Of a stretch of 64,000 bases of DNA, positions 46,005-58,100 are shown in pieces (position 1 is the stretch's first letter; the number at the start of each line of letters is the position of its first letter). The translations under genes were made by a program, and so were the position numbers. The DNA is from Magnolia sinica (Eukaryota; Streptophyta; Magnoliopsida; Magnoliales; Magnoliaceae). Under the pieces are notes generated by a model, which worked only from the letters and a program-made list of their open reading frames with translations, did no database searches and was not told the origin of the DNA. Where the stretch lies: assembly GCF_029962835.1 (NCBI RefSeq), contig NC_080582.1, positions 17,740,032 through 17,804,031 on the forward strand. Reading direction: 5' to 3'.

Positions 46005-46110
46005 CTGTCAGTGGGCAGGCTTAGGCCAAGCAAAATCAAAATTTTGAGTAGTCCTGGCCTAGTTCAAAAACTAGGCCAAAGCCAGTGTCTGGCCCAACCA
46101 TTGACAACCC
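46005..46110. repeat. GGCCCA-type plant repeat
   Basis: 'gtcagtgggcaggcttaggcc', 'gtcctggcctagttc' and 'ccaaccattgacaaccctact' match the repeat type at 9005 and 23895. It is inserted in the CACTA-like element. Confidence 0.45.
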
Positions 46111-46514
46111 TACTAATTTTGGAGTTCATGACAGATACTAACACTCCTCTAACAAAACAAAGACAAATCCACACTCAAGCTAATTTAATAGCTCCAAAGT
46201 TCCTACATAGACTTAAGATTCCTAAAAAATTGGAACTCTAACTATACAAAGCTTAGCCACAAAAATCCCTTAGTGCAGAAAACAACATACATACACAAAC
46301 ACCTACCCTTGTGTAAAAAGAAACACAACTCAAAATCTGACCATGTAGAGTCAAAGTAATTAACTTGGAGATATATATTATATTTTTAGCCACATATAAA
46401 AAATATTGGACCTAGTATTATCTACTACATACTAGTAACATACAACCAATATTGGGGCACCATACCATAAGCTACAAGAATTTTATGTCCCCTTAAACAA
46501 GGTATCCTCCATTC

Positions 46515-46517
<3 letters not shown>

Positions 46518-46560
<43 letters not shown>
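46518..46560. repeat. CA dinucleotide microsatellite
   Basis: About 21 uninterrupted CA units. The 46561-48185 interval around it shows no convincing gene. Confidence 0.95.
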
Positions 46561-46561
<1 letters not shown>

Positions 46562-48189
46562 TATGAGTTCTTTATTTTCATTTACATTCGCAAATACATT
46601 CATCATCCATCCAACTATTAACAACATTTACAAAAAATAAAAGATATCCAACCAACTCTTAATAATAATTTGCAACTTAACCTACTGGGAACCGTCATGC
46701 ACCGTAATGTCTTATGGCAGAGCGGGTTCTGAGTTACAAGTTGACTCTGACAACAACATATAAATGAAGCGATAAAGATATAAATGATTCAAGATTAATT
46801 TAAGGTTTCGAGAACTTACAGTTTGTAATAGATTTATAGGTTCACCAAAGTGGAAGGAGTTGGACGTGAACATAAACATGGTTAAAACTTTCGACCGAGT
46901 GGATTGAAACTAGCACTGAGAGTGGATTGAAACTTTCAACCGACCTAAGATGGGAACATGGTTGAAAATAGACTCCTTACCTATCTCAAATTGCTGACTG
47001 ATCTCTGCACATTCATTGAATGCCTCCAAAAATGTACCCAACCGCACATCCACAGTCAAGCACAAACTCGTTATGAAGTAAATCCTCAAATTCTGCAAAA
47101 GAAAATCAAGAAAAATCATATGTTTTCAGCATTTTCAACCTTCTTTTCAAGAAAATTAAAATATAGTTTTAATCAAAAGAAACTTGCATTATGTTTGAAT
47201 GTTTGATTTCATTGCAATAAATACTGAATAATGTGTCTATATCTACATGATTCTGATCCTAAAGTAGAGAAAATAAATGGCAACCACAAAAAGGTGTATG
47301 ACATAAAGTAAGTAGATACTTACAGGCTTTACCAAGTTCGTTAGAAAACTTATCTGATCGCAACAACTGGAATTCAGTAGCCAATAGAGAACAACGTGCA
47401 TCGTATGCTCCAACGAAAGGGACTTTATGTTAGAAGGTGCAAAATCCTAACTGTGGTTGCACCACCACGCTAGAGCAACAATGCTGAGTAGAAAAACTGC
47501 AACAACTACAAGGCATAATGTAAACAGTCCCTCCTATGATTACAAAAAGTAAAGCAGTCCTTAGGCAAGATAGTAGGCATAATACAAATCATTTGAAAAA
47601 AAAAAAAAAACAATCTACTTTAATGTGAGATTTGTGGCCTTTTTCATATCGACTTTACAGCACATGCAAAGGGATATTACTAACTTGTAGATATCCCACA
47701 TGGCATGATTGTCTGAAAAGCATTCGCAGCTCACTGACCTATGACTAATAGTTCCCGCTTACTATCAGTTCTAAAGTCAAACAAGTAGAAGGGCAAATAT
47801 CAGCCTGCAACTTATCTATAGTATAGAGTTAGTCATGTCAGAACACTATCAATATCAGCATGTTGCATTGCAGAATGTATAAAATGCACCTAATGAAATG
47901 GGATATAGTTAAACAAAACAACCAAGGAACATTCTAAGTCAATGGATTGATCTGTGCAAGTGTCCGAGTGCAACTAGCAGCATGAGTATCCTCTTGAGGG
48001 CAATGTAACATCTCTCACATTAAAGTAAGCCATTGGAAAGTTTGTACAAAACCATATGGGCCCACACATCTCTAGTTTTTGAACAATGCGTGAATATTAC
48101 TATGAATGCATGATAATCCGGAAGGTCAAGCTGATGGTATTCTTCTACATGTCAAGGTAAAAGACAAATCCAATTTCCTACCACTCACC

Positions 48190-48585
48190 ATGATGTCTAC
48201 ATGACGTCTACTCCATTCCATCAGTTTTGTTATATCATGCTAGGAAGTAAAGACTAAAAATAAATCAGGAAGATCCAAAACTCAAGGGGACCCCACCAGA
48301 GAGAAAGAAAAAGAGTGGAATGGAAACACCCACCATTAAAAACTTTTTAGGGTTAACGATTATGTTAATATTCCATCTAGCCTATTCATAAGTTTACTCT
48401 CACCAAGGTGCATGGAAAACACAAATGTGGGCCTAAAATAAAATGTTTGTGCACCCCTAGAAGGTTATGGTAGTTGTTTAACCCCAACTGCTTATGGTGC
48501 CTCTCATCCTAGCATAAGCTGATCATGAAACTGATGGATAGGGCCGATGTTTCATACATTAAGGTGGGTCCGCACTTGAGCTTTA
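48190..48585. mobile_element. Short inverted-repeat element in the CACTA-like element
   Basis: 'caccatgatgtctacatgac', 'caaggggaccccaccagagag', 'cattaaaaactttttagggtt' and 'actgatggatagggccgatg' follow the family order. Ends are degenerate and the mirrored right end is weak. Confidence 0.6.
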
Positions 48586-49179
48586 AATGTGGGCCAGTCA
48601 TACACTTATATTTGCAGTATAGTTACAGTTATCCTGAGACATAATTTTCACGACTTTTTCTTCTTATAAAAAAATAAAAAATAAAAACTTATCTCAACTG
48701 CATGTAATCCAAGTAACCATAACCAATTTTATCATGACCTTCTCTTCTTATAATAAATAAATAAATAAATAAAACATTAACCCAAATAGAAGATCATGTT
48801 AGTAGGCAGTGGTTGCATCAATAAAAGCATATGCAAACCCAACCTTTCTACTAGCCCATTGGTAAACGGTCTGATTTCTGGTATTGATTCGTCAGGGGAG
48901 GAGGCTGAAAAATGGGAACGTATGCCTGAGTCAAGAGTGACTCGGATGGTAAACTAGATTAGGTAATACAAAACTGAGTAGGTGAAATCCCCAATTCCAA
49001 AAATCCTCAGGTCCCCAAAATCCTAAAATTCCCAAATCCCTAATTTATAAAATTAGAAAAACCCCAATTCGGGGTCCACATTCAAATCCGTAAGCCCTAA
49101 AATTCGTAAATCCCTAAATCAGGGTCCACATCAAATAAAAAATCCATAAATTACTAAATCCCCAAATTCTTATATCGGC

Positions 49180-49182
<3 letters not shown>

Positions 49183-49230
<48 letters not shown>

Positions 49231-49315
49231 CCTCACGTTCAACAAATAGTCTTCAACCGAGCTTCAGAGAGAGAGAGCGAGGGCGTTCGTGGATCAAAGA
49301 CACACAAGAAAGGTT

Positions 49316-49361
<46 letters not shown>
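49183..49361. repeat. GA microsatellites
   Basis: GA runs at 49183-49228 and about 49317-49361. Serine-leucine and arginine-glutamate frames across them are products of the dinucleotide repeat. Confidence 0.95.
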
Positions 49362-49363
<2 letters not shown>

Positions 49364-49404
49364 GGAAGAGAGATCGAGAGGAAGAGAGACGAGGAAGTTC
49401 CTGC

Positions 49405-50140
49405 GCAAGGATGCTGGGTGGGCCCACCAATATGTTTGTGTGAAATATACTCCATCCATCCTTTTTGCGAGGGAGAGGCGTAGAGGGAGAGGGAGAGGCG
49501 CAGAGAGAGAGAGAAGGAGAGATGGAGGGAGAGGGAGAGGAGAGGCATAGAGAGAGAAATAGAGAACGGTTGGTTAGGGCGCTGGCCCTAACCAGCCCTC
49601 GTTGGAGGACGCGGATTTCTTGTGAAAGCCTTTCACATGAAGTTCCTACGCAAGTATGCTGGGTGGGGCCCACCACCATGTTTTTAGGAAATATACTCCG
49701 TTCATACATTTTTTAAGATAATTTTAGGACATGCTACAAAAAATTAGGTGGATCCAAGACTCTAGTGGGCCACATGAGAGGAAACAGTGGGGATTCAGTG
49801 AGAACCGTTGAAACATTTTTATGACCATAAAAGCTTTTTTCTGGGATAAATTTTTTGTATTTTCACTTCATCCCTATGTTAATGACCTTATAAACGGTTT
49901 AGATGGCATATAAACATCAAGGTGGAGCCCAGGAAGATTTCAACGGTAAGTATTTCTTTCCCCAATTTTCCCTCTCATGTGGCCCACTTTAGTTTTGGAT
50001 CCACCTCGTTTTTGGTCGATTTTCCTAAAATGAGGTAGACAAACGGATGAACGGAGTATATTTCCCTAAAACATGGTGGTGGGCCCCACCTAGCATCCTT
50101 GCTTAGGGACTTCCTGCAAAGGCTTTAGTAGAAAATCAGC
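49405..50140. mobile_element. Short inverted-repeat element, full length, second terminal type
   Basis: The main copy runs from GGACGCGGATTTCTTGTGAA (49609) to the complement of a similar end near 50135. Inverted GTGGGGCCCACCACCATGTTT words lie just inside both ends, and two mirrored halves meet near 49850. A truncated copy of the same left end lies at 49405-49460. It has no coding capacity. Confidence 0.8.
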
Positions 50141-51535
50141 ATCCCTCGTTAGAAGTTTTTAACGGTGGTGTCCTTCTCCCCACTGTTTTCTCTGGTGGGG
50201 TCCATTGGAACTTTGGATGTGACTCATTCTTTAGATCTTACCCTAAAATGATCTCTCAAGATGGATGGATGGTGTGGATACAAAACATACATCATGGTGC
50301 GCCCACAGAACTTGGTGACGTCACTTCAGTAGCAGGCTGCCTATCAACTTGGCAGTAGCCAATCCGCCGCCTTGAGACAGGGGGCTTGGTGACGTCATCA
50401 AGTTTTGTGGGTCCTATCAGAAGGTATGTGTTATATCCAAACCATCCATCCATATTGTGAGATAGTCGTAAGGCTTGAGACAAAAAATAAGACAGATCTA
50501 ACTATCAAGTGGACCACACGATTGAAAGCATGTGGGGGATTGAACATCTACTATTGAAACCCTTTTGGGGGTCACAAAAGTTTTGGATCAATATGAAATT
50601 TGTTTCTCCTCTTCATCTAGGTCTTTGTGACCTTCTGAACAGATTGGATGGAAAATAAACATTATGGTGGGGCCTACAAATTTTTTAACGAGGAAAACCT
50701 CAGCTGGTATTTGTGGTGTAGTCCATTTAATCTTTGGATATGATTCATTTTTTGGATAATTCTCTAAATCTTGAAAAATGGATGAACAGTGCGGGTTAAT
50801 CCCAAATTTTGGGTAAATCCAAAGCTCAAGTAGACCTTGCCACATGAAACAACGTGGAATAATGATCTCTATGGTTGATACCTTCCTTGGGCCCACCGTA
50901 ATGTTTATTTGCCATCTAACCTATCCAACTTGTTCATAATATCAAAAAGATGTGAATGAAGAGAAAACACAAACATAAGCTTGACCCAAAACTTCTATAG
51001 CCTCCAAGAATTTTTCAATGGTAGAGGTTCAATCACACTATTTCCTAGTGGTCCACTTGGGCTTTGGATATGCTTCATTTTTGTTCTTTAGACCTCAAAT
51101 TATCCGTTAACATAGATGAACGGAGTGGATGAAATAAATAAATAATGGTGGATCCCACAGAGTTTACTCAACATACTAAGGGTAATTAGTAACTCACCTA
51201 AATGGAGTGAAGAGAGGTTTCCTTAAAACATTCATAATCATATATTAGGCTTGCTTAAATTTGATCATTATATGTGTCTCACTTGGATGAGGGGTCAGAC
51301 CAAGTTTTAGCACATCCAAAACTCATGTGGGCCCCATCAAGTGCTTTTATATTTTTTAGGATGTCTTCACATGGTTTTAGATGGTATGGCCCACCTAAGT
51401 TTCTTATATAGATGATTTTTGAGATATCTCCTAACTTAAAGGGGATACATCAAATGCACGGTGTTGATGTTCGACATACATCATAAGGGGCCCACAAAAC
51501 TTACTAACATCAATTCTTAGGTTCTCGCGAGGTCA
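50141..51535. mobile_element. Four further short inverted-repeat element pieces
   Basis: 50150-50330 is a right half ending 'catcatggtgcgcccac'. 50385-50700 is a left half starting 'gtgacgtcatcaagttttgtg'. 50700-51180 is a fairly complete but diverged copy. 51290-51530 is a degenerate copy with 'gtgggccccatcaagtgc'. They are packed end to end inside the CACTA-like element. Confidence 0.65.
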
Positions 51536-51650
51536 ATAAAATGGGTCACAATTTTGACCAAAATATTTGGCCCATTTTATATGTTTCGTCCATTCACTCT
51601 ATATAATTGATCAATACCCTCAATTTGACTACTTACTCGCCCTGATCAGC

Positions 51651-51689
51651 CTATATATATATATATATATATTTTTTTATATATATATA

Positions 51690-51729
<40 letters not shown>
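51651..51729. repeat. AT microsatellite
   Basis: Nearly continuous AT units with short T interruptions, running into a poly-T tract. Confidence 0.95.
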
Positions 51730-51734
<5 letters not shown>

Positions 51735-51736
<2 letters not shown>

Positions 51737-52790
51737 TTTTCACAGATAAATTTCAATTTCCATTTAAAAATAACATTTTTTTTTCAAAATGTACATTTTT
51801 TACGCTTTCTCTTGTAAAACTTTTAACAAAATATCATTTTTATTATAAAATATCTCAAAAAAAATTAAAATACAAATTTTGAATTTTTATTTTCAAAATC
51901 TCAAAAAATTTCTCAAATTTAAATTTTTTTCTCAAAAATTCCAAAATACCGATTTTTTTTTCCTTCAAAAGCATCATTTTTTTTTTCTACTTTTCAATTT
52001 TCTTTTTTAAAATGATATATTTTTTTTTTTCAAAAACTTCATGTTTTTATAAATAACTTTTTCTTTTAATTTCAAAATTTTAACATTTTCAATTATTTTT
52101 CAAAATCACAAATTTTTTCAACTTCTTTATTTTTCATTTCAAAATGTTTGTTTTTTTGTCAAAGTATTGATTCTTTAATATCATTTTATTTTAAAATTTT
52201 CAATTCTTTTTAACTTCTCCATTTTTTAAAAATCATTTTCTTCAAGCTTGTCAATTTTTATCGAACTTCTCAATTTTATTTTATTTTTCAAAATACAAAC
52301 TCTCATTTTCTTTTTCAAAATATTTTCATTTTTCAACATTGTTAAAATTTTCACATTTTTTTTATATCTTTTTAATTTTCTATTTCAAGATATTATTTTT
52401 TTCTCGAAATCAAATTCTTTTTTTCAAAATTATCGACTTTATTCAATATTCTTTTTTTCCCCACAAAATAGATTTTTATTAAATCATGATTTTTATTTTT
52501 TCAAAATCTCATTTTATCTCAAACATTGTTAAATTTTTTTAACTTCCTAATATTCTTTTTCATGTCATATTACAAATCATTTAAATATTAGTTTTAAAAT
52601 TTTTAAAAATAATAATTTCCACTCATTTGATATAAAAAGAAAATATTTTTTTTTATAGCATTCAATCAATTGTTAAAAATTAATATTAGATACAAATATG
52701 TACAATTAAATGACTGAAATTCTATTAAAAAACAATTCTTAGATAAGAAAAAAAAATAATTTTCCACCAAATTCTTTTAAAAAAATGAAA
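51735..52790. repeat. T-rich tract of degenerate TTTTTCAAAAT words
   Basis: For about 1 kb the plus strand is dominated by T runs separated by 'caaaat', 'ctcaaaa' and similar words. It looks like a decayed tandem expansion beginning at the AT microsatellite. Frames here encode only phenylalanine-rich low-complexity peptide and are not genes. Confidence 0.75.
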
Positions 52791-52809
52791 AAATAAATGT
52801 TTAAGGTAA

Positions 52810-53169
52810 AAGTCCTTTTACAACGGACCATGATCCGTCGTAAACACAATTAAAAAACGTCACGAATTGCTACTTGGGTGGGAATTTGCAATTGATTATA
52901 TTTCATCGCAAAATCAACATTGGCGACGGATTTAGTCCGTCGCTATGTGACGACGAACCAAAATCCATTGTAAATCAGGTTTTAGCGACGGATTTAGCTC
53001 CGTCGCAAAATTCCGCAACATTTGGACAATGGATTTTCGAGAAAGACAGGGTTGACGACAAACCTTTTCCGTTAGCGACGGATTAAATCTGTCGTTAAAC
53101 CAAGCAATTTTCGCGATGGACGAAATCCATCGTAAAAATCCGTCACAAATTCACAATTTTAGTGTAGTG
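52810..53169 (-). repeat. CACTA right end and subterminal repeats
   Basis: Repeated 'gcgacggatttagtccgtcg', 'agcgacggattaaatctgtc' and 'cgatggacgaaatccatcg', ending in the TIR AGTGTAGTG at 53161-53169. Confidence 0.75.
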
Positions 53170-53337
53170 TATTTAATTTGTACATCACCTGCATCATCTG
53201 TATGGTTGGAGAGTATCAACACCCCACTCATAGTGATGGTTATCCTTTAAGATTATCAATAATTCAAGAGATTTATAAAAGTACTGTAAGGGTTCTGATA
53301 TGTCTCGTACTCCACTACGAGGTATCACTCGGTGCTA

Positions 53338-53405
<68 letters not shown>

Positions 53406-53844
53406 TGCTTACCTGCACACCATCTTACCTGGGCACAGACAAAAATCAGTCTACTTGCCGTACATCTTATAACTACGGAGATTCACCAGCGTGTTCAACA
53501 TTAACGTAGATTTATGCAAACATCTCAAGGCGACACCACAACATGGTTGGGGGATCTACGTAACATGATGTATTCATAGAGTGACTATTTACGACATCCA
53601 ATCCCAAAAGTAATGTAATTGTATGGTGATTTACCTATATCGATTGTGCATCACGCCAACCAACCCACGGGATTACGTGCCGGTGAAAAGGGTCTCTACC
53701 CATAACGTATTACCTCCACAATAAATGTTTGAATCACTAGTTGTGATAACTTTAACACATCACTTATACCGATAGAGGGATAGATTGAATTATGAGAGTT
53801 TTGAAATTTCAAGACATATGTCCAAGCCTAAAAATGAAGTAGCA
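53170..53844. other. Gene-less stretch with a long AT microsatellite
   Basis: An AT run of about 30 units lies at 53340-53402. The rest is non-coding and unrecognised. Confidence 0.6.
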
Positions 53845-53898
53845 CAAGGCTAATATAATAAATAAGAAGAGTAGTAATAGGCTAACTCAACAAAAGAG
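53845..53898. repeat. Minisatellite, left remnant, and LINE target site
   Basis: Contains 'agaagagtagtaataggcta' and 'actcaacaaaagag', the unit of the array that resumes at 57378. The last 19 bases before the LINE, GGCTAACTCAACAAAAGAG, reappear with one change after its tail. Confidence 0.7.
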
Positions 53899-56800
53899 TT
53901 AGATGAATGAACTCCTTCCCTAGCTTCTCCTGCGCCTGGGCAAGGCTGGACCATATTCTCTGCAATGATAGATGGATGAACTCCTTCCCTGGCTTCCTCG
54001 TTAAGCACCTCCCCAGGATTCACTCAGATCACACTCCTCTAGTGATGTCCTTCCCCAAGGCTCCCCCTTCCTCTCCCAGACCATTCAGATTCCAGCGAAT
54101 GTGGCTACTGCATGAGACCTTTCCCCAGAGAGTTGAGAAAGCTTGGGCGAAAAATCTCTCGCCTCTCCCCATGATCAACCTTCTTCTGAAGCTTAGGAAG
54201 GTTAAGATGTCATTGAAATCCTGGAACCGTGATGTCTTTGGGAACATCTTTCAAAACTTGCAGAAAGATGAGCAATCTCTTTCAGCCTTGGAGACCAACG
54301 ATCAGGCCAACCTTTTGGCTCTCTCAGCTAAGCTTTAAGAAGCCAAGGCTCATATGGCCAAGATGGAACTCACAGAAGAAATTTTTTGGAAGCAAAAATC
54401 TCAAAATTCTTGGTTAGAAGAGGGAGACAAATACACAATTTTCCACCAATTGGCTTCAGAAAAAGTTAGGAATTTGGGACTCCAGGAGATTCACTTGGGT
54501 GAGACAGGGATCACTTCGGATCAACCTTCCATTCAGCGTGCTGCAGTCGAATTCCTTCATTCATTGCTATCCTCTGAAGCCGGGGGCGACTTCCTTCGCT
54601 GACTATAGACCCATTAGCCTATGCAATGTGGTGTACAAGATCTTTGCCAATATAATCGCTGTTAGGCAGAGTACTCTCCTCCGAAGTTGATTTCCTTAAA
54701 GCAAGGGGCCTTTGTTAGGGGCCTCTCGATTGCGGAAAACATCGCCCTAGCTCAAGAAAGTTTTAGAGATATTGACTATAAAGTTCGGGGAGGCAATATT
54801 GCGCTGAAACTTGACATGGAGAGAGCATATGATAGAGTAGAATGTCAGTTTCTACGTCAGGTGCTTCTGAAATTTGGCTTTGGGCCTAGTTGGGTCAAGA
54901 TGGTTGAATTCTGCTGGAAAGATAACTGGCTCTCGGTCTTAGTTAATGAGGTTAGTTGTGGCTTCTTCAACTCCTCCCGTGGTCTAAGGCAAGGTGATCC
55001 TCTCTCCCCCAGGCTGTTCATCCTTGCCTCCAAAGTATTCAGCAGGGGCCTATCCAGATTAAGCTCGAGCGGAGTATGTACTCCTTTCAAGGTGAAGAGC
55101 GATTGCAAGCAAATCTCCCATCTTCTATATGCGGATGATACGGTTTTGTTCCTTAATGGATCTAGCAAGTCTCTGCACAAGGTTAAAAATTTCATTTCCA
55201 ACTACCAGTCCATATCAGGCTAAAGGGTGAAGCAGAAGAAAAGTTCCTTCCATTGCTTCTCAAAGCTGTCTGCAGTCAAGTGCAGATCTATTCAGCATAT
55301 TCTCGGCATTGATAAAGCTGCAAGTAACTTCTCTTACCTGAGCGTTCCAATCTTCAAAGGCCAATCCAAGAGTTCTTATTTCGCCCCTCTACTTGGCAAG
55401 ATGGCTGCCAAAATCCAGGGATGGAGCGCAAGAATCCTCTCCCAAGCGGGCGGGCTGGCCCTTATTTCTTTTGTTCTTGCCGGCATCCCCATTCACACCT
55501 TAGCTGCCATGATTCTTCCCAAAAAAAAATCTGAAAGAGTTGGAAAGGATGTTTGCTAACTTCCTATGGGGATGGCAGGATGGTAAGCCGAATCTTCATT
55601 GGCGTAGATGGACATCTAATGCCAAGCCGAAGGGATAGGGTGGTCTTGGGATAAAAAAGTTGAAGGATGTTATGTATGGTCTTCATTTGAAAATGGCTTG
55701 GAATGTCAAGCAGGTGGATCATGGCAGCCTTTGGGGTCAGTTCGCCCGATCTAAGTACCCAGTCTCCTTTTCTTCCCGGACCACAGGTCGATCAGCATAT
55801 GCGTCTCCAGTGTGGAATCGGATTGTGATTCTCTTCCCTGTCCTAGACAGGCATGCGCAATGGATGGTAGGCCATGGTGAATGTAACATGTGGAGTTCAA
55901 ATTGGTCCGGGCTAGGCCCTCTTGCAACCCTCCCTTCACTGCACATATCCGACTCCATGAGAGGTCTTAAGGTGGCTAATTTTCTGGATGGTAACGGAGT
56001 CAGACCAGATGTGTCCGATTCCCTCCCTGAATGGCTGAAAATTCACATTAAGAAGGGTGGATTCTGCACTTCTAATGCCCCGAATTCCATTCTCTAGCTA
56101 TTGGATCCATCGGGCTAATTTTCTGCAAAATCCGCCTGGAACATTGGCGGGGGCAAAGGGCAGATCTGAACCTGGACCAGGCATGTTTGGCACCTCAAGA
56201 TCCCCCCCCGAAAATCTCAGTTTTTGTATGGAGACTGTTAAATGACACACTGCCTGTGGACGCTCTTGTTTAAAGGAAAGGAATCCAGCTAGCATCATCT
56301 TGTAACTGCTACATTTCTACATCACCCACTAGTCCTTAGGTTGAATACCTCGCGCACCTCTTCCTTCTTGGTTCTCTCGCAGAAAAGGTGTGGTAGCGGG
56401 CGGTGAACTTCCTCGGGATTCCTCTGTTTCATCAGTCCTCAATTGCTAACCGGCTTCATTGGTGGTGGAATAGACCTCTTCTTCCTAGCAGCAAGCAGCA
56501 GGGCTTCCGTTTGACCCCGGTTTTCATTTTGTGGGAAATTTGGAAGGATAGGAATGCAGCAAGATTTGATAATTCGGCGGCATCAGATGTAGTGATTTTT
56601 CTCAAAATCAGATGGTGGTTCGACGCCCTCTTCCCCCAGTTGGCGAGAGAAGTTCGTCAACACCCTTCTCTTTTTTCTGCTTCCCCCCCTTCCCCACTTT
56701 TGGCCCCCACCGCCCGGCCCGCTCCTCCTCTATTGTCAAATGGATTAAGCCAAGTGAAGGGCTCCTCAAGCTGAATGTAGAAGGTTCTGCTTTAGCTAAT

Positions 56801-57377
56801 CCTAGCCCTGCTGGAGGTGGAGGCATCTGTCGTGATCACCTCGGCAACCCAATCTTTGCTTTTGCCCGCGAATATGGGGAAGCTTCTAACAATACAACGG
56901 AACTGCGGGCTGTTCTAGATGGTATGAAACTATGCCTGGATCTCGGGCTCTCCAATGTCCTCATCAAATCCGACTCTAGATGGGTGGTCTTTTGCCTCTC
57001 AATGGCTTCCTCGTCTTTATAGAAGTGGACCTATTGGCTGGCCAGGATCAAGAAGCTATCTTCTTAGGGGAACTTTCGAATAGCCCATGTGTATAGAGAA
57101 GCTAATAGCCTGGCTGATGGTTTGGCCAAGATAGGTAGCAGAGACCAATCTTCTCGCCCCTTTCATGATCTATCATCCCTCCCCCGCTTAATTAGGGGGC
57201 AGGTTCTCTTAGATAAATTGGGCTTAGGATACATTAGAGAAGTCTCCTCTTCTCACACTGTATAGCATATGATAGGCAATCTAGTTTTTTTGTCCCTGGT
57301 TTTCTCTTGCCCGAAATAGGCTTTTTGTAATCTTTGCTGGATATGAAATGAAGCAAGCTATTCTTTAAAATAATAAT
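53899..57377 (+). mobile_element. L1-type LINE, 5'-truncated, with RT and RNase H
   Basis: A non-LTR retrotransposon. From left: endonuclease C-terminus (RLDHILCNDRWMNSFPGF, SDHTPLVM), linker, reverse transcriptase with LKLDMERAYD, GLRQGDPLSP and YADDT at 55128-55142, a zinc-finger region, and an RNase H domain (IKPSEGLLKLNVEGSA, NNTTELRAVLDGM) ending near 57265. A short 3' tail with AAT/poly-A ends at about 57377. Defects include a stop at 54336 after SAKL, fusion of SSEAG directly to TSFADYRP around 54585-54600 with loss of RT N-terminal sequence, a frame shift near 54690, and a stop at 55221 after SISG. ORF1 and the endonuclease N-terminus are missing. It cannot move itself. Confidence 0.9.
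54687..55223 (+). pseudogene. LINE reverse transcriptase core
   Basis: This 178-codon frame holds RT motifs in order: GAFVRGLSIAENI, the first catalytic aspartate in LKLDMERAYDRV (residue 43), GLRQGDPLSP, and the paired aspartates of YADDT (residues 148-151). The catalytic residues are intact, but the frame ends at a TAA after SISG, where relatives read on into a glutamine and basic residues (VKQKKSSFH continues downstream). It is part of the LINE at 53899-57377. Confidence 0.9.
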
Positions 57378-57535
57378 AAAAAAGCTAACTCAATAAAAGA
57401 GAAAAGTAGCAATGACCAACTCAACAAAAGAGGAGAGTAGAAATGGCTAATTCAACAAAAGAGGAGAGTAGCAATGACTAACTTAACAAAAGAGGAGAGT
57501 AGCAGGGGCTAACTCAACAAAATTGGTAAAGGCAG
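57378..57535. repeat. Minisatellite of about 33 bp, right part
   Basis: Four to five copies of 'aactcaacaaaagaggagagtagcaatggct'-like units, with small differences ('aatggctaattc', 'aatgactaactt', 'aggggctaactc'). The first unit is the right target-site copy of the LINE. Confidence 0.85.
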
Positions 57536-58100
57536 GGGTAAGGCTTGTATCCATCGTCCCTTAAAGACGGTTCATAATCTGAGGCATAATCTCTGTGCAA
57601 GTTTCTCAACCGTTACGCGAGATTCGTAGGTGATAAGTGTTGACGTAGTTGACTCTAGAATCATGCAACGAGTGGTCGAGGCCAACTCAATATAGGCCCT
57701 CGACCGATTGATATTGACCTGAGCTACACCCTTGATCAATCAGGATGGGGCCAAGCCGAGTCGAGCCATCAGTTAATCGAGCTGATCTTTACGATTGGTT
57801 CAGAGTGAGTTCCTGCTTGTTCTTGATAGATTGTCCCCTCAATCTCGCCAAGCCGATTAGCGTTCCAACGGTCCTCTTGTCGTATAGATTTGGACATTTC
57901 TTGGAGATCAGATAAGCTTGATCGAAGCTCGGAGATGCACAAATAAGCTTAGTTGAAGCTTGGAGATGCATGGTGTCGAGGACTAGGCTCAGGAGTCTAG
58001 CATCTACTCTTCCCCAGAACGATCCGGACGGTTGTTTAGGTGCCCCTTGGTTTAGAAGCATGTACTCGTGAGTCCGAGCTGATCCCATGTGTAGTTAGAC
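57536..58100. other. Unclassified CpG-bearing block
   Basis: Higher G+C and CpG than its neighbours, no open frame, with an internal near-repeat of about 35 bp ('ataagcttgatcgaagctcgg' at 57914, 'ataagcttagttgaagcttgg' at 57944). It could be an LTR or leader of a retroelement, but no diagnostic end is visible. Confidence 0.35.

Larger units (their letters stand above)
41502..53169. mobile_element. CACTA-like DNA transposon, 11.7 kb, no transposase recognised
   Basis: The left end CACTACACCAAAATCATGG (41502) and the complement of the right end, CACTACACTAAAATTGTGA (53169), match over about 25 of 31 bases and begin with the CACTA signature. Both subterminal zones (41502-41865 and 52810-53169) are filled with GCGACGGAT...GTCCGTCGC words in both orientations, as CACTA elements require for transposase binding. 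Flanking triplets differ (aag, tat), so no target-site duplication is visible. The interior has short frames only and several later insertions. I found no TNP2-like domain; it is non-autonomous or decayed. Confidence 0.7.

Noticed and set aside
49253-49716. Overlapping frames encoding RERERE and SLSLSL peptides
   Set aside because: Translations of GA microsatellites and the short element next to them.
51567-52532. Frames of isoleucine-tyrosine and phenylalanine-rich peptides
   Set aside because: Translations of an AT microsatellite and T-rich low-complexity DNA.
41502-53169. TNP2 or TnpA transposase gene inside the CACTA-like element
   Set aside because: None of the frames shows a transposase motif I recognise; the frame at 42971-43153 is kept only as a possible exon.
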